DNA of 51,534 nucleotides from Lingula anatina. Lineage: Eukaryota; Brachiopoda; Lingulata; Lingulida; Lingulidae. Location of the stretch: positions 110,694 through 162,227 of the forward strand of contig NW_019775753.1 of the NCBI RefSeq assembly GCF_001039355.2, written 5' to 3'. A program made the translations under genes and the position numbers. Under the pieces are notes generated by a model. The model was not told the origin of the DNA. It did no database searches and was given only the letters and a program-made list of their open reading frames with translations. Of the stretch, positions 32,240 through 45,000 are shown in pieces (within the stretch, counting starts at the first letter, position 1; each line of letters starts with the position of its first letter).

Positions 32240-32638
32240 GGTGTCGCCTCGACAGTAAACCCGCCACAAAGATTAACATTAGCCCAACACGGCAAAACAT
32301 AAACAGTTTTAGTGTCACTTAACGTCGACGTTGAACAATAACTAGCACCTTTTAACAGCGCGAGGTGACATCATCTATAAAACAATGGCCAACGTCTTGG
32401 CTTGGAACATGGTAGTAAAAGAATTTACGAGGATCCCGCACTCCATTGTCGAGATGTCGTAAAGCGGTAAATCGATCACGACATCAAAGGATCCGCCAGC
32501 GTTCCGCCTCCCCCGAGTCGGCGTTTATGGTTTTATGCTCCCCCTGTCAATAGGCGACTTAATTAAGATAGTGGTACTACCTGAAGCAGCGGCGTTCATT
32601 TCGATTGTGATGTTGTTTTCATATCTTTTACCCGTAAT
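32240..32638. promoter_or_regulatory. Invariant 399-bp core, candidate conserved noncoding element (copy 2)
   Basis: The second copy of the core, at a constant offset of 3977 with no indel. The first mismatches are 28262/32239 on the left and 28662/32639 on the right. Confidence 0.5.
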
Positions 32639-34096
32639 AGGTACTCGTTACAAAGAGGGGTTAGAGGGTCTGTAAATAAAGACCCGCCCCGCGTCTCTCT
32701 GCAGCTTAGTTAACTAGTTTGAGGAAATAGGAGACAAAATGTGTCATTTTCCAAAAAGGTTACTCATTTTCCCCTTAATTTTTTCACAAAAGCGCGCTGG
32801 CGTGTGCATGCGTGTATTTGTGTGCGTGCGTATGCCTATTTCACGTGTTATCAAAAGCCATTATATAGATCAAGTAAAATAATAAATATACACCAGTTCC
32901 TTGGGTTAAGTTTAACAGCAGAGAAAACGGTGTAACTTGAAAAGCTTTTCGCGGTTGGCTATAAACGCCATGGGCAAAATATGGAATGCAGTATTAACGC
33001 TTATTAGTCACAAATTAATTAATATTACCGTTAATCGGTCCAATTATCATTGTTGTAGATTCGAGAGATCGCCGACCTTACCGCTGTGGTGTCGGTCTCT
33101 TTGTAGCAGTATAGTGGCTCTAAAGTGAAGAATAAACAAAACATGTGGACAGGCGAATCGCCAGGACGACTGCCAAAATCTGTTCAATGCAGATAAATCA
33201 ATAAAAGTAGCGCCTTGCAAAATTAGTTACCAATTTGTTGAAGACAAGACAAATAGTGACGGAATTTCGGAATTTTGACACAAAACACATATCATTCACA
33301 TTTTGTCTGCGGTTCTTAATATGAACCATCACTTACTAATTGTACTTTGTTATTTAGGTTCCGAACAAAAAAGAATCAAAACACGTAAGCTTTACAAATA
33401 TATTTCTATCCTTGTTTTAAGCACAATGAACAGATCCATGTACATGTACATATTTATAACAAAGTTTTAAAAACCCACATTTTATATTGACAATTACTAC
33501 ATGAACACATGAAATCGTTCGTTGGGGTCATAAATACCCACAGTTCCAGGGACTGCAAAAAGGTTTTGTATAAAAATTTTCAGACACACCCTGTACCTCT
33601 GGTGCTGATTATTGGCGTCTTTCGTGAAGTCTTTTCTCATAATATACAATTTATATTCTACAGCTATTTACACTTAAACAAATGGACCTTTTTTTCCATT
33701 TCTATGAAACTTGTAATGCAGAATCATTTCTATCCTCATGTGCAAGTTGAAGTATTGAATTATCTTATTCACTGTCACTTTTCCCTATAGCTTGTCCTTG
33801 ATACAGCTTGTCTTTATCTCACTATTAAATTGTTCCTATAGCTGATCCAGCTGAAAATAAGATAAAATAAAATAAAATAAATGAGAACAAATTTTAATGA
33901 TAAAAGAATGATGAGATTGAATAGCATAATCCTTAACAGGGGGATAGATTATGTTTGAGCAAAACATCATTTTCAATCAGGTTATTTTTAAATTTATCCA
34001 TTATTAAGGGGATTTGAAGATTAAATTATCAAAAAACAAAAAAGGAATATTTACCTGAAATCTAATGTGAGTAAATGACTTAAAATTAGAACCAAC

Positions 34097-34102
34097 TTTA
34101 TT
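34097..34102 (-). terminator. Poly(A) signal of XRCC5
   Basis: AATAAA on the minus strand, about 67 nt after the stop codon of the proximal last exon, a normal distance for a short 3'UTR. Confidence 0.55.
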
Positions 34103-34168
34103 AAAATCATTGATAAACGTTTGTCACTTCTTCCAAAAACAAGCTACAAAAGGAAGCATACAACCATG

Positions 34169-34332
34169 TTATGAACTAAAAATGTGTTTTACCAAGTCAT
34201 CTGCGTCTTCTTCCTGCATCTCCTCTTCTTCCTTTTTCTCTTTCTTCACATCGTCTGACATGAACTCGGCCACGGCGTCCTTGGAGTAAGTGCTCTCCTC
34301 ACACTCTTCATTGTCTATCAGCCTGAGACCAG
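34169..34332 (-). CDS. XRCC5: XRCC5 last exon (proximal copy): C-terminal DNA-PKcs-binding tail
   Basis: Accepts from exon 18 (AAC T|CT GGT) and encodes SGLRLIDNEEC, a Lys/Glu-rich linker and EEDADDLVKHIFSS. In vertebrate Ku80 the matching tail ends in an acidic stretch followed by DDLLDMI, which recruits DNA-PKcs. The acidic-hydrophobic pattern is kept here. Confidence 0.88.
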
Positions 34333-35353
34333 CTGGAACATGTGGAGTTCTTTTATCAATTTGTGATTCCAAATATATTTTCATTAAAGAACACAGGACT
34401 ATGCATTTAGAACAGCAGACTTACAGATCCGCAAATCAAATATGGCGACCACTAAAAAGCTTGTCGCTTACACCCCATTCCCATAGATATTTAGATCGAT
34501 CTATCCTCCTGTGGAGTCTAACTAGATTGGTGTCAGCTTAACAGGCTTAAATGTCTGTCCCGCCTACTAAAAGCTGTAAGGGGGTAATTAACTATGGTGT
34601 GTGCTCGACTGACAGCAATTTAGCGTGAACCCCCAGGGAGTTAGGTTGATCCAGATGGATCGATCTAAATTTCTGGGAATGCAGTCTTAGACACTGAATA
34701 GATTCCCCGCTGGGATAACACCACACACATTCAAGTGGGTCAGCCATATTTGATCTGCAGATCCTTTAGTCCACTGCTCTGAATGTGCCCTATGCTAAAA
34801 GACTGTGTGTGTGTGTGTGTGTGTGTGTGTGGGGGGGGGGGGGGGAGAGACTCTTTTCTTGAAAACCTTACAACAGTAGATGAGTACATTTTACTCATGA
34901 TAAAATGCAGGGGATAAGGATGAAAAAAAAGTTATATACATACTGTTTTGGGAGAGTGGAAGAAGCAGTCACTTATTTCTTTTAAGTAAAAAAATAATTA
35001 TTATTTTTACTGATTTTATCATCAAATTATGTTTTAATTATTATTGTTCTACATTAATATTACATATTAATTTATTCATTAATATATCATTTTTTTTTCT
35101 TTTTTTTTTGTATTGCTGCATTCATTCATTTGGGTACTCATTCATTTTCTTATTCAAGCAATTATTCTTTCTGTAAGTAGGTCACTGAACATGAACATAT
35201 TTCAAGTACAGATGAGTGCTTATTTATATTATTATTTTAAACTTACAGTTCTTTGCCATCTCGAAGAGATCCATTTTATTGTAGTGCTCCATCTCCTTCT
35301 TAAACTGGGTGAAAAATTTGTTAAATACCCCAGGCTCCAGGTGCTAAAAAGTA

Positions 35354-35394
<41 letters not shown>

Positions 35395-38300
35395 TAAAAA
35401 TAATGTGACAGATTTAATTTGATCTAAATTATGTTTGATTTGTCCTCTTTATGACAAACTAAAATTTTTGCTTTATAAAGACTTACATATATATTTGTGA
35501 TTCTGTTAAAGGCAGATGTCTACATTGTATGAATTGTTTATTCTTATTTTGTTTCATTGTTGTAAATAAAATCTGTTGCTGATTTATATGCATTGTTTGG
35601 TCTTCTGTGACTTTGGAATTTAATTTTGCCGACCTACGGCACGTTAATATATAATAATAATCATAATAATCAGCCACTCGCAGTTGTGGAGAATGGAGAC
35701 GTTCAAATTACCTGGGACAAGACTGTGTACACAGATGAGAAACTGAGTCACAATCAACTGGACATGACTCTAGTGCAGAAAGATACACAGAAACGGACAT
35801 AAATTGATGTAGCAGCACCAGCAGACCAAAGAATCATCAAGACTGAGGAAGAAAAAGTGGACAGATTTCAGGACCTTGCTTTTAAAATTAAGAGAATTCA
35901 CAGAGCATCAAAAGTGTTAGTGATACCGATTGCGAAAGGGGCACTGGGAACAATCCAAAATAATGCAAAGACCTGGTCTGAGAAGTTAGACATGCCTGAC
36001 ATTGTTGGAAGTGCATAATTGTCGGTCAGACTTGGAACAGCTGGGTCAGATAGCTCCTTCTCCACAGGGCACAAAGTTACAACCTTCATTCTGTAAAAGA
36101 GCTAAAATGCATCGACCTTCTTGACGCATGACATCGAGAATATCTCGTAGAGAGAACTCTACCAAAGGAAGACATGTCAGGAACAGTTTGAGTTTTTCAC
36201 CAGACAGGACACAACACTCATTGACACTCATCTTCATCTCTGCAAAGTCACTAGACACTCCAATGATAAACCATGGGTTAATGACGGCTTCCGAAATACC
36301 ATCAGAATGAAGTCCAAAGCTTGGCAATCCGGTGACCATGAACAATACAAAATGTACCGAAACAAAGAAAACAGAATGTCAAGAAACCCAAAAAGAAAGC
36401 ACTACAAAAGCAAAGTGTTAAAATCTGGTGATCAAGAAAATGGTGGCAAGCTACAAAGCAAATGATTGGTTCAAATGCAAACTCGAACAATCTTCATGGA
36501 TTAGCCAATGACAAGTTTAATGTCGATCTTCGCTATTTATCTGACCATATGGTTTATTTGAACCTGTTTAACATCTAAGAGCTGGACAGATCCACAATAT
36601 AATAATAATGCTAGCAGGCAATCATTCTCAGAATGATACAAAAATATGCCTTTTTTCCTTGTCAGACATGCTGAAAACTTTTCAGAACTGCCGGACATTC
36701 GGACCGGCAGTGATGAAAAATTTGGCGGACCAAATGGACTTTTGCCGGACCAAAAATTTCCAATATGGAGACGTTTCATTTGCATAGTAATAAACAGAAG
36801 TAACTCTTGTAAATACATATTCAGTAATACTATCAATAATCTGGACATGTTGTTAATTTTAAAAACAAAAACTAATCGACACTTATAAAGCAATGCTTTA
36901 TTGTTGTTCTCATTTCACAAGTTCTAGGGTTCATACAGGCCTAAGGCTTGTATCAGAATATATATATTTTTTTCAATTTTTAAACTCTTAGTGTTTTTAC
37001 TGGTAGAGGGCAGAGGTAGGCAGAGACTTTATATATTTTGGTATCTCTATCTGCCAAGAACACTGTTAAGTACTGGTATGGAAAAAAAAAAATAATAATA
37101 ATCAGAAAATTCTCAGAAATTGAGAGTTTGTAACTACATGTAACTTTCATATTTTCTGTAGCTTCTAATACTGGAATGCATACTTCAATATTCTCCGTTT
37201 TTTTTTTTTTTTTTTTTTTTTTGGCTTGTTTTGTTTTTTTTTTTTTCCAATCAGATTAGTACTTACCTTTAAGGCAGCTTCTCTTAGTGCCTTCATACAC
37301 TCCATTGCCTTGGGGTAGGACTGGGCACCAAATGACCCCATAATGATGTCTATTATTACAGTCTCTAGCTGTTTACAGGCTGAAAATATAGTATAATATA
37401 AAAATGAAGTCTTATACAAACTCTTTTGAAGAATTTGCATCTCTCTTTAAAAAAAAACAAACTTATTGATGTAATGGATCATAGATGATATGAATATGAT
37501 ATTATTAATTAATTTATTTTCTATTGTTACAAAAATTCTCCAAAGTACAACCAGTATAAGGCACAAAATGTTGTAGAATTTCATTTACTGAACATTCATA
37601 ATTCATTAACTTTTTGCCAATCAAAAAGAAAGTCATTCAGATATGCAGTTGAAATATAAGAGTGAGTAAATATCAGATCATTTACCATTATATTATATTA
37701 TAGTATATATACACAGAAAAAAAGAACTGATAAAAATACTGATAAAAAGAACCTGCATAAAAGAAGACACAAACCCTCTTCAAACATGTCCTCATCTTTT
37801 CGACGCAACATGGCCCAATAATCCTCCACTGGTGTTACCGTGCCAACCTTTGTGACCTTGACCTTGTCCAGTTGTTTCATATCGCCCAATGCACCATCGT
37901 CAAGTTTCGGTTTCTTGGAAGCTGGTACATCACCTATGGGTCTAGACAAAGAAAGTGGAAGAAAGAAATTTGAATTTATGTCTGAACTGGGTTTTTTTTT
38001 GCAAAATTCTTAAGCAAAGAAGAATGCATTACTAAAACTTCAAGCTTGTCACCACATCATGGAAGATGTAGAAAAAGACAGGAAAAATTCCTGTTCTGCT
38101 TGATTTAGTTTTGATATATAGTCATCATTAAATATCACTTGAAGCCTGAAAGCCAGAAAACAGCAGGTAAAAACTACAGTTTTTATGAGGTATTCAAACT
38201 TCACATACAATCAAACATTGCGACAATTACGTACTTTGGTAATAATTTTACAATGAAAGATAGGAATTTGCTAAGTTTTGCTAAATGATATTTTTATGTT

Positions 38301-41300
38301 GTATTCTTTTTACTGTTAGTGTCATTTAATATTCAAATGTCAGCATTTAAATAATTTTAATCATTTTATGAAGGAAATTAAGATTTTATCATTACTATAA
38401 TTATCATCATCAAAAGTAAAAACTATATTCAATAAGTAAAAGAAAACACAACTTACTTGTCCTGGAACATGGACTTTGCAGAAACTTCTTCCTTCTTTTT
38501 TACAACAACTTTGAGAGGAAAGACCTCCTTTAACTTCTCCACATGTGACTGGCAGTTGGTCAGCACTTCTTGAGGGGGTTTCAGGTAATCTGCAATGATG
38601 GGGGACAACTCCGGCAGTGGGTCGTCTGGGTTAAGAGCTTTGTGCTGTAGACACTGGTAAAGAAAAGAAAAAGAAAACAGTTTTATACTTTTTAGACTTA
38701 AATCGGACTGTGTTTTTCTAAATTGTGCCATCTTATTTATAATAATAATAAAACAATTAAAATAAAAAGTTTTCATGCTTCATATCACATCTGTGTACTT
38801 TGGTATCTTGAATATTTCAAAATGCCTTTGAAAACCAATAGATACCATTAAATAATTTTTAACTTATATTACACTAATCTGATATATACAGCCCCTGTAA
38901 TATAGGTGTATACTAACCTGATATAACCTCTGTAAATGTGGATTGAAAGTAAGTTTGGGTTTAAGAGCTTCTTCCTCCTCCTCATCTCCCCTGTAGAGTA
39001 AGACATGGGATATAAAAAGGTCCAAATATAAAGATATGTGGTACGTGTAAGATGCTATTGACCTTAGGCTTAATTACAATATCAAGATACATTGCAAAGG
39101 TAAACTTCATTTATTGTTGACCATCTGATACATTGCAAAGGTAAACTTCATTTATTGTTGACCATCTGATGCATTGCAGGTGTATTTTGGAGGATAACAA
39201 TCAGGACAAGATAGGTATCTGAACAGTTTGCTTACTAGGTATTTAATTGGTCAGGTTATTCATAGACACAAAAAGAACTGTGTCTACACCATTTGCATCA
39301 ATGTCTATGTGTACATGTATAAAGACCAAAATCCGGTAAATTATGTGAATATTATGAAGTGCTACAGAGTACTAAAATAAACAGTTTTAAATCAGATCCT
39401 ATTTTTGAAAAGAATAAATAAAAGCTCACCCACAGACCAGAAACAAAACCAAAATTTAATGCCCGGCAAATTCGAAAATCATCATTCAGCTAAGACTGGG
39501 TTCCCATGCCTAGATCGATCTAACAGGATCGCTCCATCTCCAAAGGGTTATTCACTAAATTGGTTTCAGTTTAAGCAGCTTAGATGTCTGGCATGCTTAC
39601 TGAAGCTGCTAAATGATAATTAATTCCCCCTAGCAGCTTCAGTGGGCGCGACAGACATCTAAGCCACTTAAGTCGATTACAATTTAGCAAGAATCCCCAT
39701 GGAGACAGATCGATCCACAGTTAGTATGACAGGGTCTGGGAATGGTCCCTAAGCTGTTAGTGGTTGTTCAATTTTTGTAAACTGTTTAATTTCATATAAC
39801 AATATTTCCCACTTACTGTGATGTCTTAGATAAATCCATGGAATCAATCAAGTTGTCCATTGCCCTTAGTTGGTCATCTGGAGACCAAAACAAAACAAAT
39901 AATTCATTCATAATTATCATTATAATAATAATACCTACATAGTCACATACTCTGTGCTTCTGTTGTGTTACTGTGTTCACCAAATAATAATATTTTTTTC
40001 TTTTTTATTCCATTTCTACACATAAAGGGGTCAACTTTTCAATATTAAGACCAGCTGATTTATTTAGTTTGAGTATAGTGTTGACCTATCTTGCTAAGAG
40101 AAACATAGAAGCCTTTAAAAAAAGTTAGCCCAGTTTAAACATTGTTACCTGAGGGAGAAAACTTTTTGTTGAGTTCACTGTCTGGTTCTAAGGGTAAGGA
40201 CCCAAATGTAAACTGCCTCACATCCTCCATGAAAGGTATCTCATTGTAGAATAGGCACTAAAATGGAAATTAAAAAAAAAATTAATTATTGCATATTCAT
40301 TTAATATGTGATGCTATTGTATTTTAAAGTGGAACTACTGTCCGTATAGATGGTGCATTATGACATGACACATAAAAGATGAAATATTGAATGTTTTGAG
40401 AAAAACATTATTTGAAAATGTCTTTAAAATGTGCCTCGAAAAACCTTTTTCTTGGAACACTTTTAAAATGTTTTAAAAAAGGTTTTCTAAAACATTATTC
40501 AAAAATATTTTTAAAGCACTTTTAAAATTTTCCCTGCATTTATGGTCTTTGTACTTGTTTTTTGGAAACATAACTCAAAAGCATTTTTAAAACGTTTTAA
40601 AAATGTTTTTCTTAAATGCTTTTCTCACGTTTTTAAAATGTTATTCTAAAACATTATTCAAAAACAAATTTAAAACAATGTCATTTTAAAAATGTTTTTC
40701 CTTAACGTTATTCAAAAACATTTTAAAGATGTTTTAAAAATGTTTTTTACCAATGTTTTTCTCAAAATATTTTAGAAACATTTTATGAATGTTTTAAAAA
40801 ATGTTTTTCTTGAAACAAAAAAAAATNNNNNNNNNNNNNNNNNNNNNNNNNNNNNNNNNNNNNNNNNNNNNNNNNNNNNNNNNNNNNNNNNNNNNNNNNN
40901 NNNNNNNNNNNNNNNNNNNNNNNNNNNNNNNNNNNNNNNNNNNNNNNNNNNNNNNNNNNNNNNNNNNNNNNNNNNNNNNNNNNNNNNNNNNNNNNNNNNN
41001 NNNNNNNNNNNNNNNNNNNNNNNNNNNNNNNNNNNNNNNNNNNNNNNNNNNNNNNNNNNNNNNNNNNNNNNNNNNNNNNNNNNNNNNNNNNNNNNNNNNN
41101 NNNNNNNNNNNNNNNNNNNNNNNNNNNNNNNNNNNNNNNNNNNNNNNNNNNNNNNNNNNNNNNNNNNNNNNNNNNNNNNNNNNNNNNNNNNNNNNNNNNN
41201 NNNNNNNNNNNNNNNNNNNNNNNNNNNNNNNNNNNNNNNNNNATTTTTAGCAAACATTATTCAAAGTTTATTATAAAACATTTTATAAATGTTTTTCTCA

Positions 41301-41358
41301 AAACATTTTTTAAATATTTTAAAAATGTTTTTCTAAAACGTTATTCAAAAATATTTTT

Positions 41359-41401
<43 letters not shown>

Positions 41402-42041
41402 CATATCCAGCCTTGATGTGTGGTGACAGCACCCCTAGCTTGGCATCGCTATTGGCCCTGTACACTTTCCTCACTATGGCGACACAGTTGGTCTCGTGGA
41501 GGGCGCGGATGAGGGCAGAGAGAGCCACCCCTGCTGCCTGGAGAGATATATACACAGTTACTTCATTTTACTTGAGCAATAATAATAATGATAATAATAG
41601 AAATGATGTCAGGAATTTCAACTTACTACTTTTAATCATAGCTAGGAAATGACGGCATAGATTTTCTTGTATTTATAGTACTTATACTTGTTTTTACTCA
41701 ACCAGCTACTGCTAAATAAGCAAATAAATAAAAATACAAAACAAAGTAATAAATCTTTCACTTTCAGTGTTTACTAGACCTCTTATAAATTAGACACATG
41801 CCTATAAAATACTGCAAATGTAAACATTACAGTTTTGTCTAACAACAAAAAATGGTATATGCAAATATCAGGAGAAAAATCACCCAATCAGTGCATTATA
41901 TGGGATGTCTTCTATAAAACATAACACAATTCTATCTTACATGTGAATTAATAATGAAAGCATCCAACACTTTACCTCATCATCCTTTTCAGCAACAAAG
42001 GACTGGACGTTATTTCCTAAGAAGTGATGCCTCTTCACCTA

Positions 42042-42082
<41 letters not shown>

Positions 42083-45000
42083 TAATGCCTCTAACACTGA
42101 CTTGTATGAATTTTTATTAATTCTACATTAAAAAAACGAAATAAATAAATAAATAAACACTCTACAGTTTACCTTATAATAGTGAAAGCAATCTGATCTC
42201 TATATTTCATTTTACCACAACCATTCCACTCACTTACATTTTTAGTTTCAGTAAATCCTAAAAGCTTAAAACACTTCACAGTTTTCAGTTTCATGTTTGC
42301 TATGTCATCTTCACTGAAAGGCACCAATGTGTTACCGTATCTGTGACCTGAAATATGATAAAATAAAATTAAATGTTGAAATCACATCATGAACCATCAC
42401 CATCATAATGATTACGTACTGTTAACATAATTGTTACAGAGTGTAACAGTTGATAGGTGTGAAAAATACATTATACTTGTAATGGAAATTAAATTGTGTT
42501 AATGCATGTTTTAATATTTCATAGTTTACAATATATATTTTAAGTGGACATTCTTAATTTAATGCCTTTATTGTTTCACTTTTCAAGCTGGAAACAACAC
42601 TGACATGCATGATAAGTGATAAGGCAATGGGGGGTGGGTATATCAGGATCAGTATATCTCCTGGATAGAGGCTATTCACCTGGATTGCCTCATTCCCTGA
42701 TGAAGATGCTCTGTTAGACATCAAAATATTGGCGGTAAATTATAAAGCTGTTGACTGAAAAAATATTGTTTTATTTCTATTGAAAAAATTACTTTACTGG
42801 TACTCTTATAAAATAACACAGCTGATAAAATTCTTCTCTGATGATGAGTGCCCTTTTAAAGAATTCAAATGAATTTTATAGTAGTTGACTTCATTACCCC
42901 ATACCTTGTGCAGTTTCCTCTTTCTCGACCTCAGTGCTGGCCTCGTCGTCAAGGTGATATGACCTACTGGTGGTGACCTCGGAATCGATATCTTTGGCGT
43001 AACAATTCTTGAAGTTGGGAGCTTTCTGTTCAACTACCTAAAATTATTCAACCATTGAGCTGAATATCTACACAAAGGTGATGCTAAACCCTTCAGAGTC
43101 AAGGGAGCAGACTTAATTCTTGACCTAGACTGTCTTTAATGTCTGTAAAATGTTTACTCATGTGCAAATTAGATATATTTCAGTCATCTTTTACATCTTT
43201 AGATTCATGTACATCTTTTATTCATTTACACTGTCAGGTTTTATTTACTCAGTTAAACTGAGAAAATAACTTGTCACACCTAACAAAATGTGCCATCCAC
43301 TGAGTATATAGTTTTGTTGAAAACGATATGTGTTATCACACTAAAACAATGTCACATCTTACACAATGTTGTCACATCTAGCACAATCACCTTCACTCAC
43401 CCTGACATAACCAGCTAAAGCTATTTGCAGGTTATTCCCAATCTCTAAATTACACTTCCACGGCGTGGGCTTAACCTTTCTGTTTTGGAAATAGCTGAGG
43501 GCTGGCAGTGCTTCACTGAAATATAAGATGTTATAATTACCATCAGGTCAGCTTTTATCATGTAATTATGATACACTGGTTTTTATCCCTTTCACACAAG
43601 TTCTCTTCCTGCTGCTTAAGTTAAATAATATGTCATGCACAAAAGCTCCCTAAGGTGACTCTTACTTAATGGCAGGAAATCAAGTTGTTGATCTTTTAGG
43701 GACCGTTCTCATTACCCTATTGAACTAGCTAGATCAATCTAACTCCTAAGGGATTCTCTCTACATTGCATTCAGTTGAAGCGGCTTAAATGTCTGGTAAG
43801 CCCCCCTTGTAACTTTAAGTCAGTACAACTTCAAGGTCCATAATGTTGTTCATGTTGCTTTCCAAGGGGGCGTGCTAGACAATTAAGCACCTTAGAGAGA
43901 ATCCCCGCTGAGATAGATTGATCCTGCTAGTATGTTAAGGTTATGGGAATGTAGTCTAAGATGTGGATCTCTTTAACCGGTCCAGTTCAATGTACTGCAT
44001 TACTGTGGCTGACAAGATTTGCTTGTAAACAAAGTGTTAAATAAACATGTTCACTCAATGTCAAAAGGGGATAACATTCCTGACAATTTACCTGAAAGAA
44101 AAAATTCCTTCTACCTGTGACAGCAAGTGTTTTACCATGGCCTCCCCAATTACCATGTTTTCACCATTTAATAAAGTTGATCAAAACTAATTTAATGTGG
44201 TACACGAAAAAGTTTGCTCTAATTAATGAAAGATAAAACTTAATTGTACCACTCGGTGTCAAAAGGGCTATAAATCCCTGGCAGTTTACCTGAAGGAATA
44301 ACTCTCTCCTTCTACCTGTGACAGCAGGTGTCTTGCCATGGCCTCTCCAGCTCTCTGCTGTGCTGACTTTGGCTTAGAGTGTCCATTAGCTGCGGGTCTG
44401 GCTCCTCTGTCATCTTCATCTTCATCATCATCATCTAGATCTGGACCACTGGTAACACAAAGAGAGACGTGTCATATCTTTTTTTTTATGGTATTTAATA
44501 AAGTTTATCAAAACTGATAAATTGTAAGGCTTGAAAAAGCCTACGAGTCCTAAAGTTCTGAAAAATGCTGGGTAAGTTACAAAAATTATATATCTGAAAC
44601 AGATAATTGGAATGAGGAAAGTGGTGAAATTTTATAAGAAATATTTTTACATGGATTGCTCTAATTACTGAAAGGGAAAAAATATTAAGTCTGAGAAAGC
44701 AAAATAATCAGTCAAAAAACTTGTTTAAAATAACACATATCAATTTTAATTTCACAATTAGTTGACTTTGTTATACCTTCAATTTTTAACCTAAATTAAA
44801 TCATAAGAAGCAATTAAGAATAAAATTATTTTATATAATCATATAATAAAAATCATAATCAAATTAATAGACATAATACAGTTTCTTGATACTCACATTA
44901 CATTTAACTGCACTTCTGCCTGCTTCATGCCATTTACAATGTCGTCAAGTTGGTCGTCAGCAAATTCTCCGCCAAGATCTGAGAACAAGATCAAACGTTT

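Larger units (their letters stand above)
30944..34917. repeat. Direct repeat copy 2 (about 3.97 kb)
   Basis: Same order and orientation as copy 1. It carries the XRCC5 last exon used in the main model (34169-34332), the matching MITE (34477-34695), and GT/poly-G (34804-34845) and poly-C (30953-30968) runs. Past 34917 the sequence is unique and continues into XRCC5 intron 18. Confidence 0.9.
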
